Source: Dyella_B nitratireducens
GTDB taxonomy: Bacteria > Pseudomonadota > Gammaproteobacteria > Xanthomonadales > Rhodanobacteraceae
DNA length: 64,000 bases
Assembly (NCBI RefSeq): GCF_049532905.1
Contig: NZ_CP064032.1
Coordinates: forward strand, 5,518,001-5,582,000
Direction of reading: 5' to 3'
The notes beneath the pieces are model-generated. The model saw only the letters and a program-made list of their open reading frames with translations. It was not told the DNA's origin and ran no database searches. The translations under genes and the position numbers were made by a program. Position 1 is the stretch's first letter, and every line of letters begins with the position of its first letter. Positions 32,250 to 40,595 of the stretch are shown piece by piece.

Positions 32250-33626
32250 TCAATTCGGCGATGACAGATCGTCCAACAGCGCCTTCAGGAAGCGCGCTGC
32301 TTCGCCGCCGGTTGCCGCACGATGATCGAACGTGAGGCTGATCGGCATGCGGCGGTGCACTTCGATGCCACCCATCACCGCAACCACGTCATGGCTGAGC
32401 TTGCCGGCGCCGATGATCGCTACGCACGGCGGTACCACCACTGGCGTGGCGTAGCGGCCAGCAAACATGCCGAAGTTGGACAGGCTGATGGTGTAGCCGC
32501 TGAGTTCCGAGGAAGGGATCGTGCGATCTTCCACCTGCGCGCGCAGGCGCTGGATACCGGCGCGGATGCCGGTGCCGTCCAGCACGTCGGCATTACGCAG
32601 AGCCGGCACGAACAGGCCATCTTCCGTATCCACGGCGATGCCGATGTCCACGTGCGGATGCAAAGTGCGGGTGAGGTTCTTGCCGTCGAACCAGGCGTTG
32701 AGCGCAGGTACGGTCTTGCAAGCTGCGACGATCGCGCGGATCAGGCGTGCGGTGATGTCCTGCTTGCCGATCCAGGCATGCAGGTCGGCATCGTCCACCA
32801 GCGTGGTAGGCACCACGTTGGCGTGTGCTTCGGCCATCACGCGCGCCATGTTGCGGCGGACGCCCTTGAGCTGTTCCGGCTGGCCACTGGCCTTAACACT
32901 CGGCGGCGCGGTGCGCACCGGCTTGCCGGCGAGCGACACGGCGGTGCGTGCCGGTTCCGGCTGTGGCAGCTCGGGCGCGAGATGGCGGCCGGCGGAGGCC
33001 GGCACGGCGCGAGCCGGTGCCGCGCCAAGCGCAGCGGTACCGTTGGCGGCGGCGTTCTTCACGTCCTGCATGGTCACCACGCCATCGGCGCCAGTACCGC
33101 GCACACGCGTGATATCTACCTTGAATTTCTTCGCCAAGGCCCGCACGGCCGGCACCGCCTTCACGCCGCCGACGCTGGAAGCCTGTTCGACGTGCACGTG
33201 GCTGCCGCTGACCATGGCGCCGACCACGGTGCCTTCGTCTTCGCGCTCGGCGTTGCCGTTGCTGGCTTCGATTTCGCCGCCTTCATCGGAGGCGGTGACC
33301 TTCTTTGCTTCCGCTGCGGCAGGCTTCTTGGGGCCGTGATGATGGCCGGTGGATTCGGCTTCCGCGCGTTGCTTGGCGTTCGGGTCCGGCTCGAATTCGG
33401 CCAGCGCAGCGCCGGTTTCGATCACGTCGCCGGCAGCGCCGTGCAGCTTGGTGACCTTGCCGGTGTAAGGGGAGGGCACGTCGACGACGGCCTTGGCGGT
33501 TTCCATCGATACCAGCGGTGCATCGAGCTTGATGGTGTCGCCTTCCTTCACGTGCCACTCGACGATGGTTGCGTCGGGCAGGCCTTCGCCGAGGTCCGGC
33601 AGGTAGAACGTCTTGATGTCGGCCAT
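32250..33626 (-). CDS. 2-oxoacid dehydrogenase E2 (dihydrolipoyl acyltransferase)
   Basis: A 458-residue E2 subunit. N-terminal lipoyl domain with the lipoylated Lys in SMETAKAVVDVPSP (near residue 44); Ala/Pro/Lys-rich linkers; peripheral-subunit binding domain (VPAVRALAKKFKVDITRVRG, near 155); acyltransferase domain ending FDHRAATGGEAARFLKALL. In most E2s this last motif is HRxxDG; here the Asp position is Thr, as I believe occurs in some xanthomonad homologues. It receives an acyl group from E1 and passes it to CoA. Whether the substrate is pyruvate or branched-chain oxoacids cannot be fixed. No E3 gene is adjacent. Confidence 0.88.
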   Translation of the reverse strand: MADIKTFYLPDLGEGLPDATIVEWHVKEGDTIKLDAPLVSMETAKAVVDVPSPYTGKVTKLHGAAGDVIETGAALAEFEPDPNAKQRAEAESTGHHHGPKKPAAAEAKKVTASDEGGEIEASNGNAEREDEGTVVGAMVSGSHVHVEQASSVGGVKAVPAVRALAKKFKVDITRVRGTGADGVVTMQDVKNAAANGTAALGAAPARAVPASAGRHLAPELPQPEPARTAVSLAGKPVRTAPPSVKASGQPEQLKGVRRNMARVMAEAHANVVPTTLVDDADLHAWIGKQDITARLIRAIVAACKTVPALNAWFDGKNLTRTLHPHVDIGIAVDTEDGLFVPALRNADVLDGTGIRAGIQRLRAQVEDRTIPSSELSGYTISLSNFGMFAGRYATPVVVPPCVAIIGAGKLSHDVVAVMGGIEVHRRMPISLTFDHRAATGGEAARFLKALLDDLSSPN

Positions 33627-33667
33627 GTTCGGAGTTCCGAAATGTGAGTTTGTGTTCGGTTTTTTGC

Positions 33668-33695
33668 TCCCTCCCCCGCGCGTAGCAGGGGAAGG
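33668..33695. repeat. Hairpin of the CTCCCC repeat family between E1b and E2 genes
   Basis: CCCTCCCCC...GCAGGGGAAGGG inside the 79-base gap of the E1-E2 operon. It resembles the arms at 1773-1926. It may stabilise or attenuate the operon message. Confidence 0.4.
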
Positions 33696-33705
33696 GCTGA
33701 GGACG

Positions 33706-34686
33706 TCAGGATGCCGCGAGCGTGCGCTTGGCGGCCTCCACCACGCGCTCGGCGCTCGGCAGGTATTTCATCTCCAGACGGAACAGCGGGATGTGCGTAT
33801 CCCAACCGGTCACGCGCTCTACGGGCGCGAGCAGGTCGTAGATGCATTCCTCGGCGATGCGTGCAGCGATTTCCGCACCGAAACCGGCCGTCTTGGGTGC
33901 TTCGTGCAGGATCACGCAGCGGCCGGTTTTCTGTACCGATTCGGCGATGGTGTCGAAGTCAAGCGGCGTGAGCGTGGCGACATCGATGACTTCAGCGCTG
34001 ATGCCTTCCTCGGCCAGCGCGTCGGCAGCTTCAAGCGCCTCTTTCACCTGCGCGCCCCAGGTGACGATAGTGACGTCGGTGCCGTCGCGCAGCACGAAGC
34101 ACACGTCGAGCGGCAGCGCCTCGCCGTCGTCCGGCACTTCCTCTTTGTACTGACGATAGATGCGCTTCGGTTCGAAGAACATCACCGGATCTGGATCGCG
34201 AATCGCAGCGAGCAGCAAGCCATACGCGCGTGCGGGCGACGAAGGCATCACTACACGCAGGCCGGGGATGTTGGTGAACAGGTGCTCGTTCGCTTCGGAG
34301 TGATGCTCCGGCGCGCGAATGCCGCCGCCCCACGGCGCGCGCCATACGGCCGGCACGGTAAGGCGTCCGCGCGTGCGGTTGCGCATGCGCGCAGCGTGGC
34401 AGGCGATCTGCTCCATCATCGGGTAGATGAAGCCTTCGAACTGCGCTTCGGCTACCGGCTTCATGCCTGCCGCGGCAAGACCCACGGTAACGCCGCCGAT
34501 GGTGGTTTCGTCCAGCGGCGTGTCGAGCACGCGCAGCGGACCGAATTTTTCCTGCAAACCCTGCGTGGCGCGGAACACACCACCATTGACGCCAACGTCC
34601 TCGCCCAGCACGACGACGCTGTCGTCATGGGCCATTTCATAAGCAAGCGCCTGGGTGACGGCTTCGATAAGAGTGATCTGTGCCAT
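33706..34686 (-). CDS. 2-oxoacid dehydrogenase E1 beta subunit
   Basis: A 326-residue subunit of the alpha2beta2 E1 type. Marks: MAQITLIEAVTQALAYEMAH, VLGEDVGVNGGVFRATQGL, DTPLDETTIGGVTVGLAAAG, EGFIYPMMEQIACHAARMRN, then the C-terminal transketolase domain VTIVTWGAQVKEALEAADAL and LHEAPKTAGFGAEIAA. Together with the alpha subunit it decarboxylates a 2-oxoacid using thiamine diphosphate. Only three bases separate it from the alpha gene. Confidence 0.92.
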   Translation of the reverse strand: MAQITLIEAVTQALAYEMAHDDSVVVLGEDVGVNGGVFRATQGLQEKFGPLRVLDTPLDETTIGGVTVGLAAAGMKPVAEAQFEGFIYPMMEQIACHAARMRNRTRGRLTVPAVWRAPWGGGIRAPEHHSEANEHLFTNIPGLRVVMPSSPARAYGLLLAAIRDPDPVMFFEPKRIYRQYKEEVPDDGEALPLDVCFVLRDGTDVTIVTWGAQVKEALEAADALAEEGISAEVIDVATLTPLDFDTIAESVQKTGRCVILHEAPKTAGFGAEIAARIAEECIYDLLAPVERVTGWDTHIPLFRLEMKYLPSAERVVEAAKRTLAAS

Positions 34687-34689
34687 GGC

Positions 34690-35775
34690 TTAGTGCGCCT
34701 TCTTGTCGAGCGAGAGCGCGAGGTCGCGCTGTTTGGCGAGGTCTGCGGGGACTTCGGCGAAGGTGTAGTCGAACATCGCCGTGACGGGCTGGGTCTTGGT
34801 CTGGAGGTAGGCGTTCACCTCGTTGTCCATCCACTCGTCGCACTCGGCCTTCCAGGCTTCTTCCTTTGCGTCGTCCCACACCTTCTTGGCGACCAGCCAG
34901 TTGCGCAGGCGCTTCATCGGCTCCTTCGCCCAGGCATCCTTCACTTCCTGCTCGCCGCGGTAGCGGCGTGCATCGTCGGCGGTGGTGTGATCGCTGAGGC
35001 GATAGGTGACTAGTTCCAGCACGCTGCCACCTTCACCGTTGCGAGCGCGTTCCAGCGCATCCTCCATCGCCTTGCGCACGGCGATGATGTCATTACCGTC
35101 CACCTGGATGCAGTAGAGGCCGGCGGCAATACCTTTTTGTGCCAGCGTCGGTGCGCCGGACTGGATCTTGCGCGGTACCGAGATGGCCCATTGGTTGTTA
35201 ACGATCACCGCCACCATCGGCAGGTTCTGTGCGCCGGCAATATTGATGGCGCCGTAGAAGTCCCCTTTCGACGAACCACCGTCACCAATCGTGCACACGG
35301 CTACGCGTTTTTCATTGCGGATCTTGAATGCCAGCGCGGTGCCTGCGGCGTGCAGGCATTGCGTGGCGATCGGCACCGACCAGGCGAAGTCGTGACGTGC
35401 GGGTTCGTTCTGGTAATCGTTGCCGCGCTCGTCGCCGCCCCAGTACATGTAAACCTCGCGCGGCTGCACGCCACGGTAAAGCTGCGCGCCGTATTCGCGA
35501 TAGCTCACGGCAAGCACGTCTTCCGGCTTCATGGCGCTGCCGATGCCGACGTGAGAGGCTTCGTGACCGAGGCAGCTTGCATAGGTGCCCAGCTTGCCGG
35601 TACGTTGCAGTGCCACCGATTTGGCGTCGAACACGCGGGTGGACATCATCAGCTTGTACAACTCGACCATATGGTCGAGGTCTTTGGTGAATGCAGGCAG
35701 GTCATCACGAACCTGCTTGCCTTCGGCATCGAGATATTGCAGATATTCGATTTCAAACTTGGCGGCGATGGACAC
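34690..35775 (-). CDS. 2-oxoacid dehydrogenase E1 alpha subunit
   Basis: A 361-residue ThDP subunit. ThDP-Mg motif CTIGDGGSSKGDFYGAIN...VIVNNQW (about residues 170-205) and the phosphorylation-loop-like YRLSDHTTADDARRY. The GTYASCLGHEASHVGIGSAM segment is typical of both BkdA1 and PdhA. GTG 35775 is the start: GGGAG lies ahead of it, and homologues begin near this point, while the ATG-like frame to 35829 is not conserved. First gene of the E1a-E1b-E2 operon, probably branched-chain 2-oxoacid or pyruvate dehydrogenase. Confidence 0.9.
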   Translation of the reverse strand: MSIAAKFEIEYLQYLDAEGKQVRDDLPAFTKDLDHMVELYKLMMSTRVFDAKSVALQRTGKLGTYASCLGHEASHVGIGSAMKPEDVLAVSYREYGAQLYRGVQPREVYMYWGGDERGNDYQNEPARHDFAWSVPIATQCLHAAGTALAFKIRNEKRVAVCTIGDGGSSKGDFYGAINIAGAQNLPMVAVIVNNQWAISVPRKIQSGAPTLAQKGIAAGLYCIQVDGNDIIAVRKAMEDALERARNGEGGSVLELVTYRLSDHTTADDARRYRGEQEVKDAWAKEPMKRLRNWLVAKKVWDDAKEEAWKAECDEWMDNEVNAYLQTKTQPVTAMFDYTFAEVPADLAKQRDLALSLDKKAH

Positions 35776-36045
35776 GACTCGCTCCCGGAAAGGGTAGGGG
35801 AAAACGGTGCGGGGGGAGGCGCGGCCCATCCAGTGGGGCCAGGCGCGCTGCGGATGCTTTGACTTATTTTACGTGGGCGTCACCACGTTGTGTGTGTAGT
35901 CAGAGCGACCTTTTGGACCCAGACAAACGGCATTTTTTAGCAGGCCGCCTTGCTGCATCGCAAGGTACACTGCAGCATGCGACTCCGTACGTAGGGGTTC
36001 GTCATAACGGTTAACATTCCATTTTTTTGCGGGTTTGCGGGCGCC

Positions 36046-36894
36046 ATGACGGAAAACCAGCGGGACCTCGAGGCAGGCATCGAACTCGACCTGAGCGGCC
36101 GGACGACTTATGGAGGCTATCTGCGGTTGGATCAACTGCTTGCCGCACAGCAGCCGCTCACCCAGCCTCCGCATCACGACGAAATGCTGTTCATTGTGAT
36201 GCACCAAGTGGCCGAACTGTGGATGAAGCTGATCATCCATGAACTGACCTCGGCCATCGCGCATCTGCGTGTGGATGATGTGAACGAGTGCCTGAAAATT
36301 CTTGCGCGCGTGAAGCACGTGCAGCGGCAGATGTTCGAACAGTGGGCGGTGCTGGAGACGCTGACCCCGTCGGAATACCTGGAATTTCGCGACGCGCTGG
36401 GTTCGTCGTCCGGCTTTCAATCGCTGCAATACCGCATCATCGAGTTCATGCTGGGCAACAAGAATGCACAGATGCTCAAGGTGTTCGAATATGATCCGGC
36501 GGCGCAGGCGCGTTTGCGTGACGCGCTGGAAGCGCCCGGTTTGTACGACGAATTCCTGCGCTATCTTGCGCGCCGCGGCCATGCCGTGCCGGCCGCGCGG
36601 ATCGAGCGTGATTGGAGCGAACCGTATCAGCGCCATGAAGATTTATTGCCGGTGTTCAAGCGCATCTATGAACAGCGTGCGGCGTTCTGGCCGGAGTACC
36701 ACATGTGCGAGCAACTGGTGGACATGGAAGAGAGTTTCCAGCTTTGGCGTTTCCGCCATATGAAAACAGTGGAGCGGATCATCGGACACCGGCGCGGCAC
36801 GGGAGGTTCCTCTGGCGTTGCCTTCTTGAAGAAGGCGCTGGACCTGGAGTTCTTTCCTGAGCTGCTGGATGTGCGCACCGTATTGGGAAGCTAG
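36046..36894 (+). CDS. kynA: Tryptophan 2,3-dioxygenase
   Basis: A 282-residue haem enzyme that opens the tryptophan ring to N-formylkynurenine. The helical core contains TTYGGYLRLDQLLAAQ, FIVMHQVAELWMKLIIHEL (active-site His and Arg region), SEYLEFRDALGSSSGFQSLQ (substrate loop), and the haem-ligand His region LWRFRHMKTVERIIGHR with GTGGSSGVAFLKKAL. Length fits Xanthomonas TDO. The next kynurenine genes (kynB, kynU) are not in the window. It is followed by a REPIN and a peptide transporter. Confidence 0.94.
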   Translation: MTENQRDLEAGIELDLSGRTTYGGYLRLDQLLAAQQPLTQPPHHDEMLFIVMHQVAELWMKLIIHELTSAIAHLRVDDVNECLKILARVKHVQRQMFEQWAVLETLTPSEYLEFRDALGSSSGFQSLQYRIIEFMLGNKNAQMLKVFEYDPAAQARLRDALEAPGLYDEFLRYLARRGHAVPAARIERDWSEPYQRHEDLLPVFKRIYEQRAAFWPEYHMCEQLVDMEESFQLWRFRHMKTVERIIGHRRGTGGSSGVAFLKKALDLEFFPELLDVRTVLGS

Positions 36895-36908
36895 AGATGC
36901 GCTGATTT

Positions 36909-36979
36909 GTGGGTTGGGTGCAAACCCCAACGCTCTCATGCGCATGCATCTCCATGTTGGGGTTTGCACCCCAACCTAC
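36909..36979. repeat. REPIN element, GTAG type (copy 3, one degenerate arm)
   Basis: Right arm is perfect, with CTAC at 36976-36979. The left arm has GTGG for GTAG and lacks one G of the stem (GGGTTGGGTGCAAACCCCAA). Spacer CGCATGCATC resembles copy 2. It lies just after kynA. Confidence 0.82.
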
Positions 36980-37174
36980 GCGACAGGGCATCGCAGACAT
37001 GCCGAGCGAGATGCGCAAGAACATGCCAGTTTGAGCGTTTTGTGCAAGGTATTCGGAATAGATATTGGCCTTCGCCGAGGCGATAGCTGGCCCATGTTGC
37101 TGCGTTGCATTTGACGGAATGCGTTTGGCTCGTTACATCTTCTTAAATTTGATTGAAGCCAAAGGGGTAACCTC

Positions 37175-38683
37175 GTGAACCAGCATTCCGAAGCCGGCGT
37201 CCAGGCCACGCCCGACTTTCCACAACTGTTTGGCCACCCGCGCCCGTTGTGGATGCTGTTCATGACGGAGTTCTGGGAGCGCTTCGCGTACTACAGCCTC
37301 AGCTGGGTGCTGGCGCTGTATGCCGTAGCGCAGTTCTACAACGGTGATCCCACCGGGCAGGGCTGGGCCAGCAGTATCTTCGGTGCTTACGTAGCGCTGG
37401 CGTTTGCCTTCGGTGTGTTTGGGGGCTACGTGGCCGATAAGATCATCGGCTATCAGCGCTCGATCTTGCTCGGTGCTGTGGTCATGTCGGCGGGCCTGTT
37501 TGTGCTGATGATCCCTAGCCGCGATGCCTTGCTGTTCGGATTGGCGATGGTGATCGTGGGTGATGCTCTGTTTAAGCCGAATATCTCCTCGATGGTGGGG
37601 CAGCTCTACCCGCCTGGCGACGAACGCCGAGATCGCGGCTTTACGCTGTTCTACATGGGCATCAACTGCGGTGCCTTCCTGGCGCCAATCATCACCGGCT
37701 GGATGGCCAGCTATTTCACCAAGACACCGCTGCAGCAGAACTTCCGCATCGTGTTCGCAGCGGCCGGTGTGGGCATGCTTTTGAGCCTACTGTGGTTCTG
37801 GTTCGGGCGGCGTGGCTTGCGTGGCGTGGGGCGTCCGGCGCCGGGCAGCGAGAGCCGTATGCGTGTGCTGCAAGTGGTGGTTGGCGTGGCGATCGCCGTG
37901 CCGGTGACGTATCTGCTGCTCGCCAAGCTGGGTGCCGTGGGTCTGCAATGGGTAATGGGTGTGCTGTTCGTCGGCATGGTGGTGGTGCTGATTGCCGAAG
38001 CCTTGCGTCACGATCGCGTGCAGCTCCATCGCGTTATCGCCATGCTGATCATCTTCGCTTTCAACGTGCTGTTCTGGGTGTTCTATTACCTGTTCGGCAC
38101 CACCTTCAATTTCCTGGCCGAAAACCTGGTGGATCGGCAGATGTTCGGCGGCTGGATGTTCCCCGTGGGCTGGTTCCAGGCGATGACGCCGCTGTGGGTG
38201 GTGGCGCTGGCGCCGGTGACCGCGCTGGCCTGGGGCTGGCTGGCCAAGCGCCACAAGGAGCCTTCCATTCCGCGCAAGTTCGGCCTGGGGTTGATCTTCG
38301 AGGGTGTCGGCTTCATCAGCCTGATCTATGCCTTGTCGCACCTGATCGATCCTCACGGACTGATTCCGTTCTGGCCGCTGGCGATGTGCTACCTGTTCCA
38401 GTCGGTAGGCGAGCTGTGCCTCTCGCCGATCGGCCTGTCGATGGTGACCAAGCTGGCACCGCCGCGATTGGTGGGGCTTGGGCTGGGCGGCTGGTTCCTA
38501 TCCACCGCCTTGGGCGGCAATCTCTCCGGCATGCTGGCCTCGCATATCAGTGGTGCCACCGGCATGACGGCGGCCTCGGCCCTGAGCGGGTTCACCTTCT
38601 GCTTCTATGTGCTGGCGGGATCCGGCGTGCTGCTGCTGTTGATTTCACCGCTGGTGAACCGCTTGATGCACGGTGTGAAATAG
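37175..38683 (+). CDS. Proton-dependent oligopeptide transporter (POT family)
   Basis: A 502-residue permease with 12-14 helices. The POT signature EFWERFAYYSLSWVLALY (ExxERFxYY proton motif, near residue 31) and the second POT motif FTLFYMGINCGAFLAPIITG (near 155) are present. It imports di- and tripeptides with protons (DtpT-like). GTG start has AAAGGGG upstream. The gene is followed by a 12-bp hairpin shared with the convergent MarR gene. Confidence 0.92.
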   Translation: MNQHSEAGVQATPDFPQLFGHPRPLWMLFMTEFWERFAYYSLSWVLALYAVAQFYNGDPTGQGWASSIFGAYVALAFAFGVFGGYVADKIIGYQRSILLGAVVMSAGLFVLMIPSRDALLFGLAMVIVGDALFKPNISSMVGQLYPPGDERRDRGFTLFYMGINCGAFLAPIITGWMASYFTKTPLQQNFRIVFAAAGVGMLLSLLWFWFGRRGLRGVGRPAPGSESRMRVLQVVVGVAIAVPVTYLLLAKLGAVGLQWVMGVLFVGMVVVLIAEALRHDRVQLHRVIAMLIIFAFNVLFWVFYYLFGTTFNFLAENLVDRQMFGGWMFPVGWFQAMTPLWVVALAPVTALAWGWLAKRHKEPSIPRKFGLGLIFEGVGFISLIYALSHLIDPHGLIPFWPLAMCYLFQSVGELCLSPIGLSMVTKLAPPRLVGLGLGGWFLSTALGGNLSGMLASHISGATGMTAASALSGFTFCFYVLAGSGVLLLLISPLVNRLMHGVK

Positions 38684-38695
38684 CGAGGGCAAGCA

Positions 38696-38723
38696 GCGAG
38701 CGCTGAAGCGTTTCAGCGCTCGC
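38696..38723. terminator. Shared hairpin between POT and MarR genes
   Basis: GCGAGCGCTGAA (38696-38707) / TTCAGCGCTCGC (38712-38723), 12-bp perfect stem with a GCGT loop. The TGA stop of the MarR gene lies within the stem. No strong T run. Confidence 0.6.
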
Positions 38724-39204
38724 CTGGTTTCATTCCTGGTGCGTCTTCCAGCAGTTTGTCCAGGATGCGTGTCAGCCACTGACGTTCGTTCTCATCCAGC
38801 CTGGCTAGCAACTCGCGCTCGTGCGCACGCGCCATGGGCGCCACGTCATCGTGGATCTGCCAGCCTGCCTCCGTCAGGCTTAGCACCGAGCGGCGCTTGT
38901 CGTTGCCATGAGTTTCCCGATGCACACGGCCGGCTTCGACCAGACCGGCCAGCGCGCGGCTCACTGCCACCTTGTCCATCGCCGTGCGTTCGGCTACTTC
39001 CCGCGCGGATAGCCCGTGAAAACGGGCCAATACTGCCATCACGCGCCACTCGGTCATGCTGAGGTCGTAGCGGCGCTGGTAGTCGTTCGCGATCGCCTGG
39101 CTCACCGTGTTCGAAAGAATCGACAGTTGATAGGGCAGGAAACGCTCGAGTTCGAGGGGGGCGTGTTCGGCTCCAGCGGGGGCTGGCTTGCGCGGATGGG
39201 ACAT
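38713..39204 (-). CDS. MarR-family transcriptional regulator
   Basis: A 163-residue dimeric regulator: N-terminal dimerisation helix (LPYQLSILSNTVSQAIA), winged HTH (LSAREVAERTAMDKVAVSRALAGLVEAGRVHRE), wing with HGNDKRRSVLSLTEAG, and C-terminal helix. It is divergent from hppD-hmgA-fah, with a symmetric site between, so it probably represses the tyrosine/homogentisate pathway and is released by a pathway acid. ATG 39204 is used; a TTG at 39225 would add seven residues. Confidence 0.88.
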   Translation of the reverse strand: MSHPRKPAPAGAEHAPLELERFLPYQLSILSNTVSQAIANDYQRRYDLSMTEWRVMAVLARFHGLSAREVAERTAMDKVAVSRALAGLVEAGRVHRETHGNDKRRSVLSLTEAGWQIHDDVAPMARAHERELLARLDENERQWLTRILDKLLEDAPGMKPGER

Positions 39205-39226
39205 TTGTGGCGGTGTTCCTTGCAAT

Positions 39227-39244
39227 TAGTTTCAAATGTAACTA
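39227..39244. promoter_or_regulatory. Probable MarR operator
   Basis: TAGTT-TCAAATGT-AACTA: 5-base half-sites in inverted symmetry inside an AT-rich stretch, 23 bases from the MarR start and 85 bases from hppD. Fits a 16-20 base MarR operator. TATAAG just after it could be a -10 element. Confidence 0.5.
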
Positions 39245-39328
39245 TAAGGGGCGTATGAATCCGATGATGGCATGTGGTGGAACGCTGACATCGCCGTCGT
39301 CGCGCATCGACTTCATCAGGAGAGCGCC

Positions 39329-40423
39329 ATGAACGCCCAACCCAATCTCGGCATGCACGTCACCACCTTCGAGAACCCCATGGGCATCAACGGATTCGAA
39401 TTCGTTGAATTCGCCGCCCCGGCGGGCCGAGCCGGCGATTTGCATAGGTTATTCCAGAACATGGGCTTTACGGCGGTGCTCAAGCACAAGCGCCGCGCCA
39501 TCACGGTGTACCGCCAGGGTGACGTGAACTTCCTGGTCAATGAAGATCCGGATTCCTTCGCTGCCGACTTCGCCGCCAAGCACGGTCCCTGCGCCTGCGG
39601 CTTCGCGATCCGCTTCAACAAGCCCGCCGATGACGTGCTGAAGGCGGTACTGGCCAATGGCGGCGAGGCCGTGAGTGACAGGGTCGATACCAAGGCGGTG
39701 AACGCTCCCGTGGTAAAAGGGATCGGTGACTGCATGCTGTATCTGGTGGATCGTTACGGCCATGCCGGGGACGTGTATGACGGCGACTACGAGCCGGTGC
39801 CGGGTGCCAACCAGCATCCGGTCGGCTTCGGCCTCACCTTCATCGACCACCTCACGCACAACCTGTACTTCGGCAACATGCAGAAGTGGTCCGATTACTA
39901 TGAGCGGCTGTTCAATTTCCGCGAGATCCGCTACTTCGACATCAAGGGTGCGAAGACCGGCCTGGTGTCGAAAGCGATGACCGCGCCGGACGGCATCGTA
40001 CGCATTCCGCTCAACGAATCGAGCGATCCGAAGAGCCAGATCAACGAATACCTCGACGCCTATCATGGTGAAGGTATTCAGCACATCGCCTGCTTCACCG
40101 ACAACATCTACGAAACGGTGGAGGCGATGCGTGCGAAGAATGTCGCGTTTCTGGATACGCCCGATACCTATTTCGACGTGGTCGACATGCGCATTCCGAA
40201 CCACGGCGAGGATGTGCCGCGGCTGGCGAAGAACAAGATCCTGATCGACGCCGATCCGGAGACGAAGCAGCGCAAACTGCTGCAGATCTTCACGCAAAAC
40301 AATATCGGCCCGATCTTCTTCGAGATCATCCAGCGCAAAGGCAACGAAGGCTTCGGCGAAGGCAACTTCCAGGCGCTGTTCGAGTCGATCGAGCGCGACC
40401 AGATGCGCCGCGGCGTGCTGTAA
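39329..40423 (+). CDS. hppD: 4-hydroxyphenylpyruvate dioxygenase
   Basis: A 364-residue non-haem iron enzyme that turns 4-hydroxyphenylpyruvate into homogentisate in tyrosine breakdown. The C-terminal vicinal-oxygen-chelate half carries the iron ligands His in TFIDHLTHNLY, His in GIQHIACFTDN, and Glu in GPIFFEIIQRKG. KGNEGFGEGNFQALFESIE is the usual C-terminal helix. ATG 39329 has CAGGAGA upstream. First gene of the homogentisate cluster; homogentisate can also feed pyomelanin if the next enzyme is limiting. Confidence 0.96.
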   Translation: MNAQPNLGMHVTTFENPMGINGFEFVEFAAPAGRAGDLHRLFQNMGFTAVLKHKRRAITVYRQGDVNFLVNEDPDSFAADFAAKHGPCACGFAIRFNKPADDVLKAVLANGGEAVSDRVDTKAVNAPVVKGIGDCMLYLVDRYGHAGDVYDGDYEPVPGANQHPVGFGLTFIDHLTHNLYFGNMQKWSDYYERLFNFREIRYFDIKGAKTGLVSKAMTAPDGIVRIPLNESSDPKSQINEYLDAYHGEGIQHIACFTDNIYETVEAMRAKNVAFLDTPDTYFDVVDMRIPNHGEDVPRLAKNKILIDADPETKQRKLLQIFTQNNIGPIFFEIIQRKGNEGFGEGNFQALFESIERDQMRRGVL

Positions 40424-40430
40424 TTTTCAG

Positions 40431-40565
40431 GCCCCTCTCTCCTCTGGAGAGAGGGGTTGGGGTGAGGGGACAAGGCTTGCCTCAAGCCTGAAAAGAACCT
40501 TGCCTTGATGTGCATTCCCGCATGATCAGCCCCTCATCCCCGTCTCTTTCGTCGAGGGAAGAGGG
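40431..40565. repeat. Inverted repeat element between hppD and hmgA
   Basis: Left arm 40431-40469 (hairpin CCCCTCTC/GAGAGGGG followed by TTGGGGTGAGGGG) and right arm 40530-40565 (CCCCTCATCCCC then GTCTC...GAGGG). Same plan as 1773-1926. Located within the operon, so it should be transcribed. Confidence 0.55.
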
Positions 40566-40595
40566 ATAAAAAGCCAGGCAAGAGTGATACCCACG

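Noticed and set aside
32322..35013. Long plus-strand frames (441 and 466 codons)
   Set aside because: They mirror the E2 and E1 genes, which carry clear lipoyl, ThDP and transferase motifs on the minus strand.
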